Shown piece after piece: positions 27,909-37,516 of a stretch of 64,000 nt of DNA. Numbering within the stretch: the stretch's first letter is position 1; every line of letters starts with the position of its first letter. The translations under genes and the position numbers were made by a program. The DNA comes from Bacillus haynesii. GTDB taxonomy: Bacteria; Bacillota; Bacilli; Bacillales; Bacillaceae. Below the pieces are notes generated by a model. It saw only the letters and a list, made by a program, of their open reading frames with translations. It was not told where the DNA came from and made no database searches. Location of the stretch: positions 1 to 64,000 of the forward strand of contig NZ_MRBL01000009.1 of NCBI RefSeq assembly GCF_001969855.1, read 5' to 3'.

Positions 27909-28352
27909 ATGCGTTTGGGAAAATGGTTCATTCTCTTATGTTTAGCGGTCAGTCTTTCCGCCTGCAGCCAGGGGGACAAGCAGGCGGCATCGGATGAGGA
28001 GCCCCAAGTGCTGACGGCCAAACTGGCGGCGCCTGAAGCGGCGGCCAAAAATGAAAAGGCTGTCATAAAAGCGACCGTGCTCTATGGGGACGAGCCTGTT
28101 GCAGATGCCGATGAGGTGGAGTTTGAATGCTGGAAGGCCGGGAGCAAGGAAGATAGCGAGCTAATCAAAGCGAAAAATGAGGGAAAAGGCGTATACAGCA
28201 TGGAAAAAGCGTTTCCAGAAGACGGCCATTACAAAGTCCAAGTCCATGTCACGGCGAAAAAACAGCATACAATGCCTGTTGCAGACATTAAAGTAGGGAA
28301 AGCGACGGATGTGACCGATGAAGATGAAAAAGAAGAAGCCCACCATCATTGA
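27909..28352 (+). CDS. ytkA: YtkA-like lipoprotein
   Basis: 147-residue protein with signal peptide and lipobox SLSAC (Cys 19), then a YtkA-like/FixH-like beta domain (VIKATVLYGDEPVADADEV, GVYSMEKAFPEDGHYKVQVHV) and a His-terminated acidic tail DEKEEAHHH. Extracytoplasmic, membrane-anchored; related domains act in copper or cytochrome oxidase contexts, but its role here is unknown. Its stop overlaps ytzI on the other strand. Confidence 0.87.
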   Translation: MRLGKWFILLCLAVSLSACSQGDKQAASDEEPQVLTAKLAAPEAAAKNEKAVIKATVLYGDEPVADADEVEFECWKAGSKEDSELIKAKNEGKGVYSMEKAFPEDGHYKVQVHVTAKKQHTMPVADIKVGKATDVTDEDEKEEAHHH

Positions 28353-28489
28353 TGGGGCTGTTCTTCTTCGCGCGACGGAAGGGGATCGACTTCATGCTTG
28401 TAGTCATAAGCTTTTGACGTTGTGACAAGCGATATGGCCAGAACGGCACCGGTGATCAGAATTCCGACAATAATCCAAAAGAGGATCAT
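28346..28489 (-). CDS. ytzI: Small membrane protein YtzI (47 aa)
   Basis: Begins MILFWIIVGILITGAVLAIS, one transmembrane helix, then a hydrophilic tail ending SREEEQPHQ. GGAGG sits 6 nt before ATG 28489. Tail-to-tail overlap of 7 bp with ytkA. Function unknown; similar small proteins occur at this place in B. subtilis. Confidence 0.85.
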   Translation of the reverse strand: MILFWIIVGILITGAVLAISLVTTSKAYDYKHEVDPLPSREEEQPHQ

Positions 28490-28565
28490 CACTTACCTCC
28501 GAATAGCTTTTTCCAACAGTTTACCATATCAGGCAAAGAAAATCATGATAAAGAGTAAAAGAAAT

Positions 28566-28591
28566 GTTTCCTGCACAAGCTAAACGGGTAA
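28566..28591 (+). promoter_or_regulatory. SigB-type promoter of dps
   Basis: GTTTCC (28566-28571), 14-nt spacer, GGGTAA (28586-28591) matches the general-stress SigB consensus GTTTAA-N12-14-GGGTAT. dps is a classic SigB gene in B. subtilis. Confidence 0.85.
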
Positions 28592-28622
28592 ATCAAAAGT
28601 AAACGAAAAGGAGGACGATCTA

Positions 28623-29060
28623 ATGTCTGAAAAATTGAAAGCAACCGTCAACAAACAAGTCGCGAACTGGACCGTTCTATATGTGAAGCTACATAATTAT
28701 CATTGGTATGTGAAAGGGAAAGATTTCTTTACGCTGCATGAAAAATTTGAGGAGCTTTACACAGAAGCGGCAGAGCATATCGATGATTTGGCTGAACGCC
28801 TATTGGCCATACAGGGCTCCCCGGTCGGAACGATGAAGGAATGCCTGGAAATGTCCGCGATTAAAGAAGCGGACGGAAGCGAGTCTTCTGAACAAATGGT
28901 GCAAAATATTTATAATGACTTTTTAACGGTGGCAGAGGAGCTGAAAAGCGGAATGGAACTTGCCGATGAAGTCAATGATGAAACGACGGGAGACATGCTG
29001 CTCGCGATTCATCAATCGATTGAAAAGCACAACTGGATGCTGAAAGCCTACTTAGGGTAA
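28623..29060 (+). CDS. dps: DNA-protecting ferritin-like protein Dps
   Basis: 145 residues forming a 12-mer that oxidises and stores iron and protects DNA during stress. Ferroxidase ligands are in [10 protein letters not shown] (His 27), [10 protein letters not shown] and [11 protein letters not shown]. Ribosome site AGGAGG upstream and a terminator right after the stop; monocistronic under SigB control. Confidence 0.95.
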   Translation: MSEKLKATVNKQVANWTVLYVKLHNYHWYVKGKDFFTLHEKFEELYTEAAEHIDDLAERLLAIQGSPVGTMKECLEMSAIKEADGSESSEQMVQNIYNDFLTVAEELKSGMELADEVNDETTGDMLLAIHQSIEKHNWMLKAYLG

Positions 29061-29062
29061 AG

Positions 29063-29092
29063 AAAAGCTCGGGCAATGCCTGAGCTTTTTTT
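29063..29092 (+). terminator. dps terminator
   Basis: AAGCTCGGGC/GCCTGAGCTT stem with loop AAT and seven T. Confidence 0.9.
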
Positions 29093-29147
29093 ATGTTTTC
29101 GTTCTTTTTAAAGCCTTTTTTAGAAATTGTCAAACAATTCATCCAAG

Positions 29148-29200
29148 CCTTTCAAAGTCTTTTTTCATAGGATAAGCTATGAAAAGTCTTTTTTGAAAGG
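29148..29200 (+). promoter_or_regulatory. Extended hairpin burying the ytkC ribosome site
   Basis: Two 9-bp stems stacked on one another: CCTTTCAAA (29148-29156) with TTTGAAAGG (29192-29200), and TTTTCATAG (29162-29170) with CTATGAAAA (29177-29185), loop GATAAG. The internal loops are GTCTT and GTCTTT. The GAAAGG ribosome site of ytkC lies in the outer stem. No terminator-like T run follows, so translational control is the more natural reading. Confidence 0.6.
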
Positions 29201-29212
29201 ATGTTGAAGCAC

Positions 29213-29617
29213 ATGTTTAAGGACTTAAGCATCTTTTCGCTCTTTACAATTGGTTTATCAGCCATCGGATTTTTGTTTGGCCGAATCGAATATTTATTTA
29301 TGATCTTAATTACACTGATGGGAATTGAATTTGTCAGCAAAAGCTTGAACGAATGTGTGGAAGATCGATTTACGATCAAGAGGCTGTTTACAAGGCTGGC
29401 GAAAAAATTAGTTACGCTCTTTCTGATATCCGTTGCCCATCTTTTTGATCAAATGCTGCAAACAGGCAGTTCGATCCGCGATTTTTCTATTATGTTTTAT
29501 ATTTTATATGAAGCGTTTCAAATCGTGAGCACAGCACATTCGTTAGGAATTCCCGTGCCGCAGATGTTATTGGACATTTTAAATACCATAAAGGAAAAAC
29601 TCCGGGGAAAGCCGTAA
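29213..29617 (+). CDS. ytkC: Holin-like membrane protein YtkC
   Basis: About 134 residues with three or four hydrophobic segments (IFSLFTIGLSAIGFLFG, YLFMILITLMGIEF, LVTLFLISVAHLFDQML) and a charged C-terminus, the pattern of the phage-type holin/toxin-secretion family. It may permeabilise the membrane, but no lytic enzyme gene is adjacent. ATG 29213 (GAAAGG 12 nt upstream) or ATG 29201 are possible starts; I prefer 29213. Confidence 0.8.
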   Translation: MFKDLSIFSLFTIGLSAIGFLFGRIEYLFMILITLMGIEFVSKSLNECVEDRFTIKRLFTRLAKKLVTLFLISVAHLFDQMLQTGSSIRDFSIMFYILYEAFQIVSTAHSLGIPVPQMLLDILNTIKEKLRGKP

Positions 29618-29664
29618 CATTTTAACACAACTGGTCATACTAACACGAAAAAGGATGATTGGCT

Positions 29665-29988
29665 TTGGAAAAAAAGACGTACTATGTTTCGGTGCAAGAT
29701 GGAATGATTTCGCAGAGCTCAGACGCTTCCCCGTGGGAATTTCAAATTTCGGCGACAGATGATGACATCATCATTTTAAGGGAATATTTTGATCAGCTGT
29801 ATTCAGAAGACTGGGTCAACTTTTTCAGAGCTCACGTGCCCGCAGTCGAATACCACAATGACAGTGCAAATGACAAAATGGATGAACTGCGCAAAGACAT
29901 TTACTCGATGCTTTACCGTCTGGGCAATGAAGAAACGAAGTCGTTTATCAGTGAAAACGGCCTTGCCGAACTCAATTCAGCAGATTAA
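29665..29988 (+). CDS. Uncharacterised conserved Bacillus protein (about 107 aa)
   Basis: Soluble acidic protein with KKTYYVSVQDGMISQSSDA, ATDDDIIILREYFDQLYSED and a helical C-terminal half. Similar proteins occur in other bacilli without assigned function. Starts TTG 29665 or TTG 29659 are both possible after AAAAAGG; 29665 gives the better spacing. Lies between ytkC and ytkD in the same orientation. Confidence 0.7.
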   Translation: MEKKTYYVSVQDGMISQSSDASPWEFQISATDDDIIILREYFDQLYSEDWVNFFRAHVPAVEYHNDSANDKMDELRKDIYSMLYRLGNEETKSFISENGLAELNSAD

Positions 29989-30164
29989 ACGAAGCCCGCA
30001 GGCACGGAGTTACCCAGCCTTGCCGCCTTCTCACTCAAAATGGACACTGAAGTTCTGAGGCAACAATAAAATTACTGAGTTGAACTGGACAAAAACTCTA
30101 CCGAAAGAACCAATATATGATATGATGAGTGGAAGAAGCAAGGAAACGGATAAGAGGGATTATG

Positions 30165-30641
30165 ATGTACGAATTTAAAGATTTTTACCGTAATACGGTT
30201 CAGCTTTCTTTTGAAAAGGAACCTTTTTCAAAAGAACCAAAGCATGTATGGGTGATCTGCCGTTACGAGGATCAATGGCTGTTGACAAATCATAAGGACA
30301 GGGGCCGTGAATTCCCCGGCGGCAAAGTCGAACCAAGCGAAAACGCTGAGGAGGCGGCTTTGCGGGAAGTGAAGGAAGAAACAGGCGCTGTCGTAAGAAA
30401 GCTGACCTATCTCGGACAATATAAAGTTCTTGGCAGAGAGAAAGTGATCGTCAAAAATATTTATTTTGCCGATATTGAAAAGATCGAAAAACAGCAGACG
30501 TACTATGAGACGAATGGCCCTGTTTTGCTGAAGAGCCTCCCGAAGGATATCGCTAAAAACAGAAATTACAGTTTCATTATGAAAGATTCCGTCCTGACGA
30601 TCAGTCTTGAAAAGCTGAAAACGGCCGGCATCATTAAATAA
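30165..30641 (+). CDS. ytkD: Nudix hydrolase YtkD
   Basis: 158-residue Nudix protein; box G53-x5-E59-x7-REVKEETG gives the Mg2+ site. The B. subtilis homologue hydrolyses (8-oxo-)dGTP and other NTPs and is linked to oxidative stress. ATG 30165 is chosen to match the 158-aa homologue; ATG 30162 is adjacent. Followed by a terminator. Confidence 0.9.
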   Translation: MYEFKDFYRNTVQLSFEKEPFSKEPKHVWVICRYEDQWLLTNHKDRGREFPGGKVEPSENAEEAALREVKEETGAVVRKLTYLGQYKVLGREKVIVKNIYFADIEKIEKQQTYYETNGPVLLKSLPKDIAKNRNYSFIMKDSVLTISLEKLKTAGIIK

Positions 30642-30643
30642 AA

Positions 30644-30667
30644 AGCCCTGCATTTGCAGGGTTTTTT
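30644..30667 (+). terminator. ytkD terminator
   Basis: CCCTGC/GCAGGG stem, loop ATTT, then six T. Confidence 0.85.
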
Positions 30668-30671
30668 CATG

Positions 30672-31496
30672 TTATACTCTGCCTTTCATCCACTTTCTTT
30701 CCAACAGCTCGACACCCTGATACATCAATGTTGCAAAGACGGCGATAATCAGGAGGCTCAGCATGACAAGGTTGAAATTAAAGACTTGAAAGCCGTAGAT
30801 GATCATATAGCCGAGGCCTTGAGCCGACACTAAAAATTCTCCTACGATGACACCGACCCAGCTCAAGCCGACATTGACCTTCAGTGTAGATATGATCGTC
30901 GGAATGGAAGCGGGCAGAATGACTTCTTTGAAAATCTCGCGTTTCGTAGCGCCGAATGTCTTCATGACTTTTAAATAGTTTTCATCGATTTCTTGAAAGG
31001 ACGTGTAGACGACGATTGTCGTAATGATAACGCTGATGATGGCGCCCATTGCAATAATACTCGTCAAGCTGGGGCCGATCGCAACGATGAGAATGGGGCC
31101 CAGCGCCACTTTCGGCATCGCATTTAAGACGACAAGATACGGATCCAATATTTTGGAGAGCCTCGGGAACCACCATAAGAGGGCGGCCAGAAAAGTTCCA
31201 AGCAATGTTCCGGCCAGAAAGCCGAGGATGGTTTCAAATACGGTTACACCGATATGCCCCGGCAATGATCCGTCTCCCATTTTTTCGAGGAAAAGCGCCC
31301 AGACGGCTGAAGGGGAGCTGAAGATCAGCGGATCGATCCATGCCAGACGGCTTGCGGTTTCCCACAGCGAAAAGAAAACGATGAAAATCGCGATTTGAAA
31401 AAAGCGGACCCGCCTTTTTTCGGCCTGCTGCTCCTTTAAAAAAGCCTCATGAAGGAAGTCAACTTTTGGTTTCAGATGTTTGTTGTTCAAGGTCAT
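30672..31496 (-). CDS. ytlD: ABC transporter permease YtlD
   Basis: BPD_transp_1 family permease, 274 residues, about six membrane segments, with the EAA-loop [21 protein letters not shown]. Belongs to the SsuC/TauC/ThiX group that imports sulfonates or thiamine precursors. Start ATG 31496 lies after GGAAGGAG and overlaps the 3' end of ytlC by 38 bp. Part of ytlA-ytlC-ytlD. Confidence 0.88.
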   Translation of the reverse strand: MTLNNKHLKPKVDFLHEAFLKEQQAEKRRVRFFQIAIFIVFFSLWETASRLAWIDPLIFSSPSAVWALFLEKMGDGSLPGHIGVTVFETILGFLAGTLLGTFLAALLWWFPRLSKILDPYLVVLNAMPKVALGPILIVAIGPSLTSIIAMGAIISVIITTIVVYTSFQEIDENYLKVMKTFGATKREIFKEVILPASIPTIISTLKVNVGLSWVGVIVGEFLVSAQGLGYMIIYGFQVFNFNLVMLSLLIIAVFATLMYQGVELLERKWMKGRV

Positions 31497-32247
31497 TGAG
31501 CTCCTTCCATATGTTCTGAAAGAGGGGCTGAAATTCCGGTTCCTGCCTCGCTTCAAACGGTGTCAGCTTCCTGAGCGGTTCAGGAACGGCAAATGTTTTA
31601 TGGATGGTGCCCGGCTGCTTTGAAAATAGCAGAATCCGGTCGCTCATCGCTATCGCTTCACCGATATCATGGGTCACAAGCACCGCTGTTTTTTGATACG
31701 TCTTTAACGTGTTGAACACTAAATCTTCGAGGTTCAATTTGGTCTGATAGTCAAGGGCTGAAAAAGGCTCATCAAGCAGAAGGATATCGGGGTCGACAGC
31801 GAGTGTGCGGGCAAGCGACGCCCTTTGTCTCATACCGCCTGAGAGCTCTTTTGGATACTTTTTTTCAACCTCGTAAAGCCCGAATTTTTTCAGCAGGCCG
31901 AGAGCGGCTTCCTTCGTTTCCGGTCCGAATTTTTTGGAAATGTGCAAACCGATTAAGACGTTTTCCTCAATTGTTTTCCAGGGAAATAAATAATCCTGCT
32001 GGAGCATATAACCGATGTGCCGATCCTTTTCTTCAGGCGTGCGCCCTTCAATCAAGACGCGTCCTTCCGTGGGGGAAACGATGCCGGCGATGATCGATAA
32101 AAGTGTTGTTTTGCCGCATCCGCTTGGGCCGAGAAACGAAACAAATTCGCCTTTTTCGACTTCAATGCTGACGTGTTCCAGCGCTGCTGTTTTTTCCTTC
32201 AATGAAAAGTAAGTATGTGTGACATCCTGAACTTGCAAAAAAGACAC
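31459..32247 (-). CDS. ytlC: ABC transporter ATP-binding protein YtlC
   Basis: ABC ATPase, 262 residues; Walker [12 protein letters not shown]-loop [10 protein letters not shown], signature [16 protein letters not shown], Walker [13 protein letters not shown], switch His in [11 protein letters not shown] 32247 is chosen: AGGAGG lies 8 nt upstream and the product begins like the B. subtilis protein. Energises YtlD. Confidence 0.92.
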   Translation of the reverse strand: MSFLQVQDVTHTYFSLKEKTAALEHVSIEVEKGEFVSFLGPSGCGKTTLLSIIAGIVSPTEGRVLIEGRTPEEKDRHIGYMLQQDYLFPWKTIEENVLIGLHISKKFGPETKEAALGLLKKFGLYEVEKKYPKELSGGMRQRASLARTLAVDPDILLLDEPFSALDYQTKLNLEDLVFNTLKTYQKTAVLVTHDIGEAIAMSDRILLFSKQPGTIHKTFAVPEPLRKLTPFEARQEPEFQPLFQNIWKELNDLEQQTSETKS

Positions 32248-32259
32248 TGCGGCCACCTC

Positions 32260-33252
32260 CTAGTGATTTTTTGTGACCTTTTCGGCGATCTTTGTATTGA
32301 CCAGCTTTTGATGAGGGGTGCGCTTCGGCAGCTCGCCGGCTTCATCCATGATGGTTTGAAGCTGGTTCCATTCTTTTTCATCCAAAACAGGATCAAGGGC
32401 AAAAGACCGTTGTTGTTTATACCGTTCGATTGAAGATTCAATGATTGAAAGCTCGGTATCTTTAAAATAATCTTGAATGCTTTCGGCTGCTTCTTTTGCA
32501 GAGTGCGTCTCCACCCACTGCTGCGCTTTAAAAACCGCGCGGGTGAACTTTTCGACAGCTTCTTCGTTTTTCGTTAAGTAGCTTTGTTTGGCCATAAAAG
32601 TGGTATATGGAATTCGGCCCGATTCTTTTCCGAAGGAGGCGACAATGCGGCCGATGCCTTCTCTTTCAAAAATGGATGCCTGGGGTTCAAATAATTGAAC
32701 ATAATCACCTGTACCAGATGCAAAGCTGTTTGCGATATTCGCGAAATCAATCGTTTGGACCAGGTTCACATCCTTTTTAGGATCGATACCTTTCTGTTTC
32801 AGGACAAATTCGCCAGCCATCTGCGGCATTCCGCCTTTGCGCTGGCCCAGGAATGTTTTGTTTTTCAAATCATCCCAGCTGAAATGCCCCGAATCGTTCC
32901 TGGAGACGAGGAATGTTCCGTCCGTCTGGGTAAGCTGTGCAAAATTAATCACCGGATCGCTTGCGGCCTGGGCATTCACGTATATCGACGTTTCCGATCC
33001 GACAAGCGCAATATCGGCGCCGTTTGACAGAAGGGCAGTCATCGTTTTATCTCCGCCCCAGGTCGTTTTCAGTTCAACATCAAGGCCTTCTTCTTTAAAA
33101 AAACCTTCAGAAAAGGCGATATATAAAGGCGTATAGAAAACGGAACGGGTCACTTCCGCCAGACGGATCTTTTCAGTCTTTTGTCCGCCGCATGAAGCGA
33201 GGATAAACAGCATCATGATGAAGGACAATATGGTAAAAAAGAAACGCTTCAA
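32260..33252 (-). CDS. ytlA: ABC transporter substrate-binding lipoprotein YtlA
   Basis: 330 residues; lipobox LASC (Cys 21), then an NMT1/SsuA-type periplasmic-binding fold (YTPLYIAFSEGFFKEEGLDVEL, NGADIALVGSETS). The substrate is unknown: thiamine-pyrimidine, sulfonate or nitrate-type ligands are all possible. No thiamine (THI-box) or SAM riboswitch is visible upstream. First gene of the minus-strand operon. Confidence 0.88.
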   Translation of the reverse strand: MKRFFFTILSFIMMLFILASCGGQKTEKIRLAEVTRSVFYTPLYIAFSEGFFKEEGLDVELKTTWGGDKTMTALLSNGADIALVGSETSIYVNAQAASDPVINFAQLTQTDGTFLVSRNDSGHFSWDDLKNKTFLGQRKGGMPQMAGEFVLKQKGIDPKKDVNLVQTIDFANIANSFASGTGDYVQLFEPQASIFEREGIGRIVASFGKESGRIPYTTFMAKQSYLTKNEEAVEKFTRAVFKAQQWVETHSAKEAAESIQDYFKDTELSIIESSIERYKQQRSFALDPVLDEKEWNQLQTIMDEAGELPKRTPHQKLVNTKIAEKVTKNH

Positions 33253-33359
33253 ACCGATTTCCCTCCTTTAATTTCGGTTATTTTCGGCATAAAATAGTTT
33301 ATGTTATATACTAAACAGGTGTGAGGGACAGCTGCGGATTAAAAGAGGTGACGTGACGA

Positions 33360-34184
33360 ATGTGGATAGAAAAAAGAAGGTTTCCATCGCCGAACAAAGA
33401 GGTACGTCTGTTTTCCGTCACATACCTTTCACAAGGACTCAAGGTTAAGGGGCTCTTGGCCGAGCCGGCCGCTCCCGGATATTATGACGGATTTTTGTAT
33501 TTGCGCGGCGGAATTAAAAACGTCGGGATGGTCAGACCGGGCCGAATTGTCCAGTTCGCTTCACAGGGCTTTGTCGTTCTTGCTCCGTTTTACAGGGGCA
33601 ATCAAGGAGGAGAAGGCGATGAAGACTTTGCAGGTGATGACAGGGAAGATGCTTTTGCCGCTTTTCGTCTTCTTCAGAAGCACGAACTGGTAAAGGACGG
33701 ACGCGTTCACATTTTTGGCTTTTCCCGCGGCGGGATCATGGGGATCTTAACGGCAATCAAAATGAAAGAAGCGGCCGCTTCGTTTGTGTCTTGGGGCGGT
33801 GTCAGCGATATGGTCATGACCTATCGCGAACGCAAAGATTTGCGGAGGATGATGAAGCGGGTCATCGGCGGGACGCCTGAAAAGGTTCCTGAAGCATACG
33901 AATGGAGGACGCCTTTTGATGAGCTGGAGAAGATTGAAGCGCCCGTGCTTTTGATCCACGGAGCTAACGATGAAAATGTCTCCATCGAGCATGCGCGGCG
34001 CCTTGAGCGCGAACTCCAGCAAAGAAACAAGTCGGTGGATACGTGGTATTTCAACCGATATACGCACTATTTTCCTCCGCGCGAAAACAGGCGGATTGTA
34101 AGAGAATTGTCTCAATGGATGAAAAGCCGTCCTTGGACAAGTTATGGTAAACTAAAGGAAAAGAGAAAAGGAGGGGGACTTTAG
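33360..34184 (+). CDS. ytmA: Prolyl-oligopeptidase-family hydrolase YtmA
   Basis: Alpha/beta hydrolase, 274 residues; nucleophile Ser 122 in FGFSRGG, Asp in HGANDENV, His in RYTHYFPP. Cytosolic, since no signal is present. Substrate unknown. Immediately followed by ytmB (TAG then GTG), so the two are co-translated. Confidence 0.85.
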   Translation: MWIEKRRFPSPNKEVRLFSVTYLSQGLKVKGLLAEPAAPGYYDGFLYLRGGIKNVGMVRPGRIVQFASQGFVVLAPFYRGNQGGEGDEDFAGDDREDAFAAFRLLQKHELVKDGRVHIFGFSRGGIMGILTAIKMKEAAASFVSWGGVSDMVMTYRERKDLRRMMKRVIGGTPEKVPEAYEWRTPFDELEKIEAPVLLIHGANDENVSIEHARRLERELQQRNKSVDTWYFNRYTHYFPPRENRRIVRELSQWMKSRPWTSYGKLKEKRKGGGL

Positions 34185-34427
34185 GTGGGAATGCCAGTTG
34201 AATTTAACACGATGATTGTAACAAAAGGAAAAGAAACGCGGGTTGAGGAAAATGTATTTACACTCGAGAAAGAAGGTTATCGGGTTTACCCTCTTCATGT
34301 GCCGCTTGAAGTCAGAAAGACTAAGCGTGGCGACATTACCGGCACCGCGCAGGCGGAGCGCCTTGAATGGTCAGACGGACGGACTCATTTAACATACAGG
34401 CTCGTATCATTAAATTCGACGAATTAA
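34185..34427 (+). CDS. ytmB: YtmB (DUF2584)
   Basis: 80-residue small beta-rich protein (MPVEFNTMIVTKGKETRVEE, EGYRVYPLHVPLEVRKTKRG). GTG 34185 has AAAGGAGG upstream, and ATG 34191 is an internal alternative. Function unknown; always next to ytmA in the bacilli I recall. Confidence 0.85.
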   Translation: MGMPVEFNTMIVTKGKETRVEENVFTLEKEGYRVYPLHVPLEVRKTKRGDITGTAQAERLEWSDGRTHLTYRLVSLNSTN

Positions 34428-34430
34428 AAA

Positions 34431-34464
34431 AAGCCAAGGCGCGGATAGCGTCCTTGGCTTTTCT
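34431..34464. terminator. Bidirectional terminator between ytmB and the symporter
   Basis: AAAGCCAAGG/CCTTGGCTTT arms with T runs on both strands, between convergent genes. Confidence 0.85.
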
Positions 34465-34467
34465 TTA

Positions 34468-35652
34468 TTATGCAGGCACATCTTCCTCTTTTCCGATTCC
34501 TTTTTTGGAAGTCAGCCTGTGAATCAGCATGGTGAGAGCGCCATCTCCTGTAACGTTCGTTGCTGTACCCAAGCTGTCCTGGGCAAGGTAAAGAGCGATC
34601 ATCAATGATACGCTAGTTTCATTAAAGCCGAGCATCGACTGCAGCAATCCGGCCGCGGCCATGACGGCACCACCTGGTGCACCCGGCGCTGCGACCATTG
34701 TGACGCCAAGCATTAAAATGAACGGCATCATGACCGAAAAAGTCGGCGTTTGACCGTTTAGAATCATCACGCCCATTGCACAGCTTGTCAGTGTAATCGT
34801 GCTTCCTGACAAATGAATATTGGCGAGGAGCGGAACGGCGAAGTCAGCCACTTTTTGGCTTGCCCCCGTTTTTCTGACTTGCCTCAGCGTGACGGGAATC
34901 GTTGCCGCTGACGATTGTGTGCCGAGCGCGGTGAAGTATGCCGGTGCCACGATTTTCAACAGCGACAGCGGATTTCTGCCGTTTGCAGCACCCGCAACGG
35001 AGTACTGAATCAAGAGTATGACGAGGTGAAGCACGATGATCATCACGAAAACTTTTGCAAATACGGATAAAATCGTCTGCACCTGACCGCCGAACGTCAT
35101 ATTGGTGAAAATACCGAAAATATGAACAGGCAATAATGGAATAATAATATATGATATCAGCTTTTCAACGATCGTTTGAAATTCATCAAACGCGTTTTTC
35201 AATGTTTTTCCGGGCAGATAAGCGATTCCGATCCCCATGATGAAAGCAAAAATCAGTGCGCTCATCACGCTCATAAACGGCGTCATTTCAATGGTGAAAA
35301 ATCCTGCTTGCAGAACTTCTTCCGGATTTTTAAACTCCTGCAGCTGATGGCCGGAAATGATCGCGGGAAGAAGATTTGAACCGACAAGGTACGCCAGGAG
35401 GCCGGCAAAAATGGTTGACGTGTAGGCGATACCTGCTGTAATGCCAAGGATTTTTCCGGCGCCGCGGCCGATTTGTCCGATGCCGGGAATAATAAAAGCG
35501 ATAATAATAAAAGGAATGACGAATTTAATGAAGCTTCCAAAAATATCATTGAAAGTAGCTGCCGTTCTGACGAACCAAAGCGGAGCAAAGCTTCCGACGA
35601 TAACACCAAGAATAATTGCCGTAATGATCCTCGGCAGTAATCCAAATTTCAT
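34468..35652 (-). CDS. Dicarboxylate/amino acid:cation symporter (DAACS family)
   Basis: 394-residue SDF-family carrier with about eight membrane helices. The re-entrant loop has TALGTQSSAATIPVT (serine-rich HP1), and the helix 7/8 region has NIHLSGSTITLTSCAMG and APGAPGGAVMAAAG. Takes up C4-dicarboxylates or acidic/neutral amino acids with Na+ or H+. B. subtilis, as I recall, has nothing between ytmB and pckA, so this is an insertion. Adjacency to pckA would suit a C4-acid substrate, but that is inference. Confidence 0.87.
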   Translation of the reverse strand: MKFGLLPRIITAIILGVIVGSFAPLWFVRTAATFNDIFGSFIKFVIPFIIIAFIIPGIGQIGRGAGKILGITAGIAYTSTIFAGLLAYLVGSNLLPAIISGHQLQEFKNPEEVLQAGFFTIEMTPFMSVMSALIFAFIMGIGIAYLPGKTLKNAFDEFQTIVEKLISYIIIPLLPVHIFGIFTNMTFGGQVQTILSVFAKVFVMIIVLHLVILLIQYSVAGAANGRNPLSLLKIVAPAYFTALGTQSSAATIPVTLRQVRKTGASQKVADFAVPLLANIHLSGSTITLTSCAMGVMILNGQTPTFSVMMPFILMLGVTMVAAPGAPGGAVMAAAGLLQSMLGFNETSVSLMIALYLAQDSLGTATNVTGDGALTMLIHRLTSKKGIGKEEDVPA

Positions 35653-35861
35653 AGATGTGTCCTCCTGATATATACAAATGTTTTTATAATATTATCATAT
35701 GAAAGATTTCTTTTGTTAAAAATAAAAAAAGTCTGTATTTTCAAATAATAATACTCGTGAATTGGGAGCGCTTTATCATTGGCTGTGCTTGACTGTCATC
35801 TTGATCATTACCCAGAAAATGGCATCGGTCGTTGGTAGGAGAAGAGGATTTTTGAGAAACT

Positions 35862-35890
35862 GCAGCAGCGCATGTCTTCTGCGCTGCTGC
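35862..35890 (-). terminator. Hairpin downstream of pckA
   Basis: Perfect 10-bp stem GCAGCAGCGC/GCGCTGCTGC, loop ATGTCTTCT. The minus-strand tail AGTTTCTC is only weakly T-rich, so termination may be inefficient and run into the symporter gene. Confidence 0.6.
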
Positions 35891-35902
35891 AAGTGGGCTG
35901 AG

Positions 35903-37486
35903 TTATACGAGCGGTCCTCCGGCTTTTTCGATGTTTTCGGTATTGGAGAACTTTTTGAAATTCTTTTTGAATGCATTCGCCAGGTGAATCGCTTTTTCCT
36001 CGTATTCGTTTTCATCTGCCCAAGTTTTGGCCGGATCAAGCACTTGATCCGGCACACCCGGAACGTGGACCGGTGAATGAAGTCCGAAAATGCGGTCAGT
36101 CCTCATTTCGGCGTTATCCAGTTCTCCTTCTATCGCGGCCTGAACCATCGCTCTCGTATAAGCGAGGCTCATTCTTTCCCCGGTTCCGTATCCGCCGCCT
36201 GTCCAGCCTGTATTGACAAGAAAAACGCTGACGCCGTGCTCATCGATTTTTCTTCCGAGCATTTCAGCGTACACGTGTGCCGGAAGCGGGAGGAACGGTG
36301 AACCGAAGCAGGTCGAGAATGTGGCTTCAGGAGTGGTGATTCCGCGTTCGGTGCCGGCGAGCTTGCTTGTATATCCGCTCAGGAAATGATACATGGCTTG
36401 TTCTTTCGTTAACTTGCTGATCGGAGGAAGTACGCCGAAAGCATCTGCCGTCAGAAACACGATGGTCTGCGGGTGTGCGGCGATGCTCGGCTTGACGATG
36501 TTGTCAATCGCGTCAATCGGGTAAGCTGCTCTCGTGTTTTCCGTATAGAATGTGTCGGAATAGTCCGGCTCTCCGGTTCTGCTGTCGACAACGACATTTT
36601 CGAGAACGGAACCGAAGCGGATCGCATTGTAAATCTGCGGTTCTTTTTCTTCGCTTAAGTTAATGCACTTGGCGTAGCAGCCTCCTTCAATGTTGAAAAC
36701 GCCTGTGCTGGACCAGCCGTGTTCGTCGTCACCGATCAGCTTCCGCTTCGGATCGGCGGAAAGCGTCGTTTTGCCTGTACCTGACAATCCGAAGAAGAGA
36801 GCTGTTCCGCCTTCCTCGCCAATGTTTGCCGAACAGTGCATCGGTAAAATGTTTTGTTCAGGAAGAAGATAATTCATAATAGAAAAAATCGATTTTTTCA
36901 TCTCTCCGGCATATTCGGTGCCTCCGATTAAGATCGTACGCTTCTCAAACGACACGATGATAAACGTTTCAGATCTGGTCCCGTCAACGAGCGGATCGGC
37001 TTTGAAATGCGGAGCGGAAAGAATCGTAAACGGCTGTTCTTCAGGTTTTTTATCGTGTTCTTCAGGTCTGATGAACAACTGTCTTGCAAACAGGTTGTGC
37101 CAGGCGAATTCATTCACAACTGTAATCGGAAGCCGGTATTTTTCGTCTGCCCCTGCAAACCCTTCAAATACATACAATTCATCGCGTTCCTTTAAATAGC
37201 TGAGCACTTTTGTGTACAGCCGGTCAAAGGCGGCTTCTGAAATCGGCTGGTTCACCGCACCCCAATCGATTTTGTCCTTTGTGCTCGCTTCTTCCACAAT
37301 GAATTTGTCTTTTGGCGAGCGGCCGGTGTATGTACCGGTTGTTGCCCGCACGGCTCCGGAAGATGTCAAGACTCCTTCTTTGCGCTCAAGGACTTTTTCA
37401 ACCAAAAGGGGAACGGATAAGTTCAGCTGAACGTTTTCGCCCGTTATTAACGTTTGTAAGTCAGTTGTTAAATCTACAGAATTCAT
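35903..37486 (-). CDS. pckA: Phosphoenolpyruvate carboxykinase (ATP)
   Basis: Converts oxaloacetate + ATP to PEP + CO2, the entry to gluconeogenesis. 527 residues; P-loop [13 protein letters not shown] near residue 235 and kinase-2 motif IGDDEHGWS. The N-terminus carries the substrate-binding RSPKDKF. Upstream are two CcpN-type operators, expected to shut the gene off on glucose. Its product feeds the glycogen pathway encoded at the left of the window. Confidence 0.96.
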   Translation of the reverse strand: MNSVDLTTDLQTLITGENVQLNLSVPLLVEKVLERKEGVLTSSGAVRATTGTYTGRSPKDKFIVEEASTKDKIDWGAVNQPISEAAFDRLYTKVLSYLKERDELYVFEGFAGADEKYRLPITVVNEFAWHNLFARQLFIRPEEHDKKPEEQPFTILSAPHFKADPLVDGTRSETFIIVSFEKRTILIGGTEYAGEMKKSIFSIMNYLLPEQNILPMHCSANIGEEGGTALFFGLSGTGKTTLSADPKRKLIGDDEHGWSSTGVFNIEGGCYAKCINLSEEKEPQIYNAIRFGSVLENVVVDSRTGEPDYSDTFYTENTRAAYPIDAIDNIVKPSIAAHPQTIVFLTADAFGVLPPISKLTKEQAMYHFLSGYTSKLAGTERGITTPEATFSTCFGSPFLPLPAHVYAEMLGRKIDEHGVSVFLVNTGWTGGGYGTGERMSLAYTRAMVQAAIEGELDNAEMRTDRIFGLHSPVHVPGVPDQVLDPAKTWADENEYEEKAIHLANAFKKNFKKFSNTENIEKAGGPLV

Positions 37487-37516
37487 AAAAAACCTTCCTT
37501 TGCATGTTTTTTAATG

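Noticed and set aside
29201..30641. Prophage remnant suggested by the holin-like ytkC
   Set aside because: Neighbours are ordinary housekeeping genes conserved in order with B. subtilis; no other phage genes or attachment repeats are seen.
35767..35780. Cre-like sequence upstream of the symporter
   Set aside because: Only 10 of 14 positions match and the distance to the gene is over 100 bp; too weak to list as a feature.
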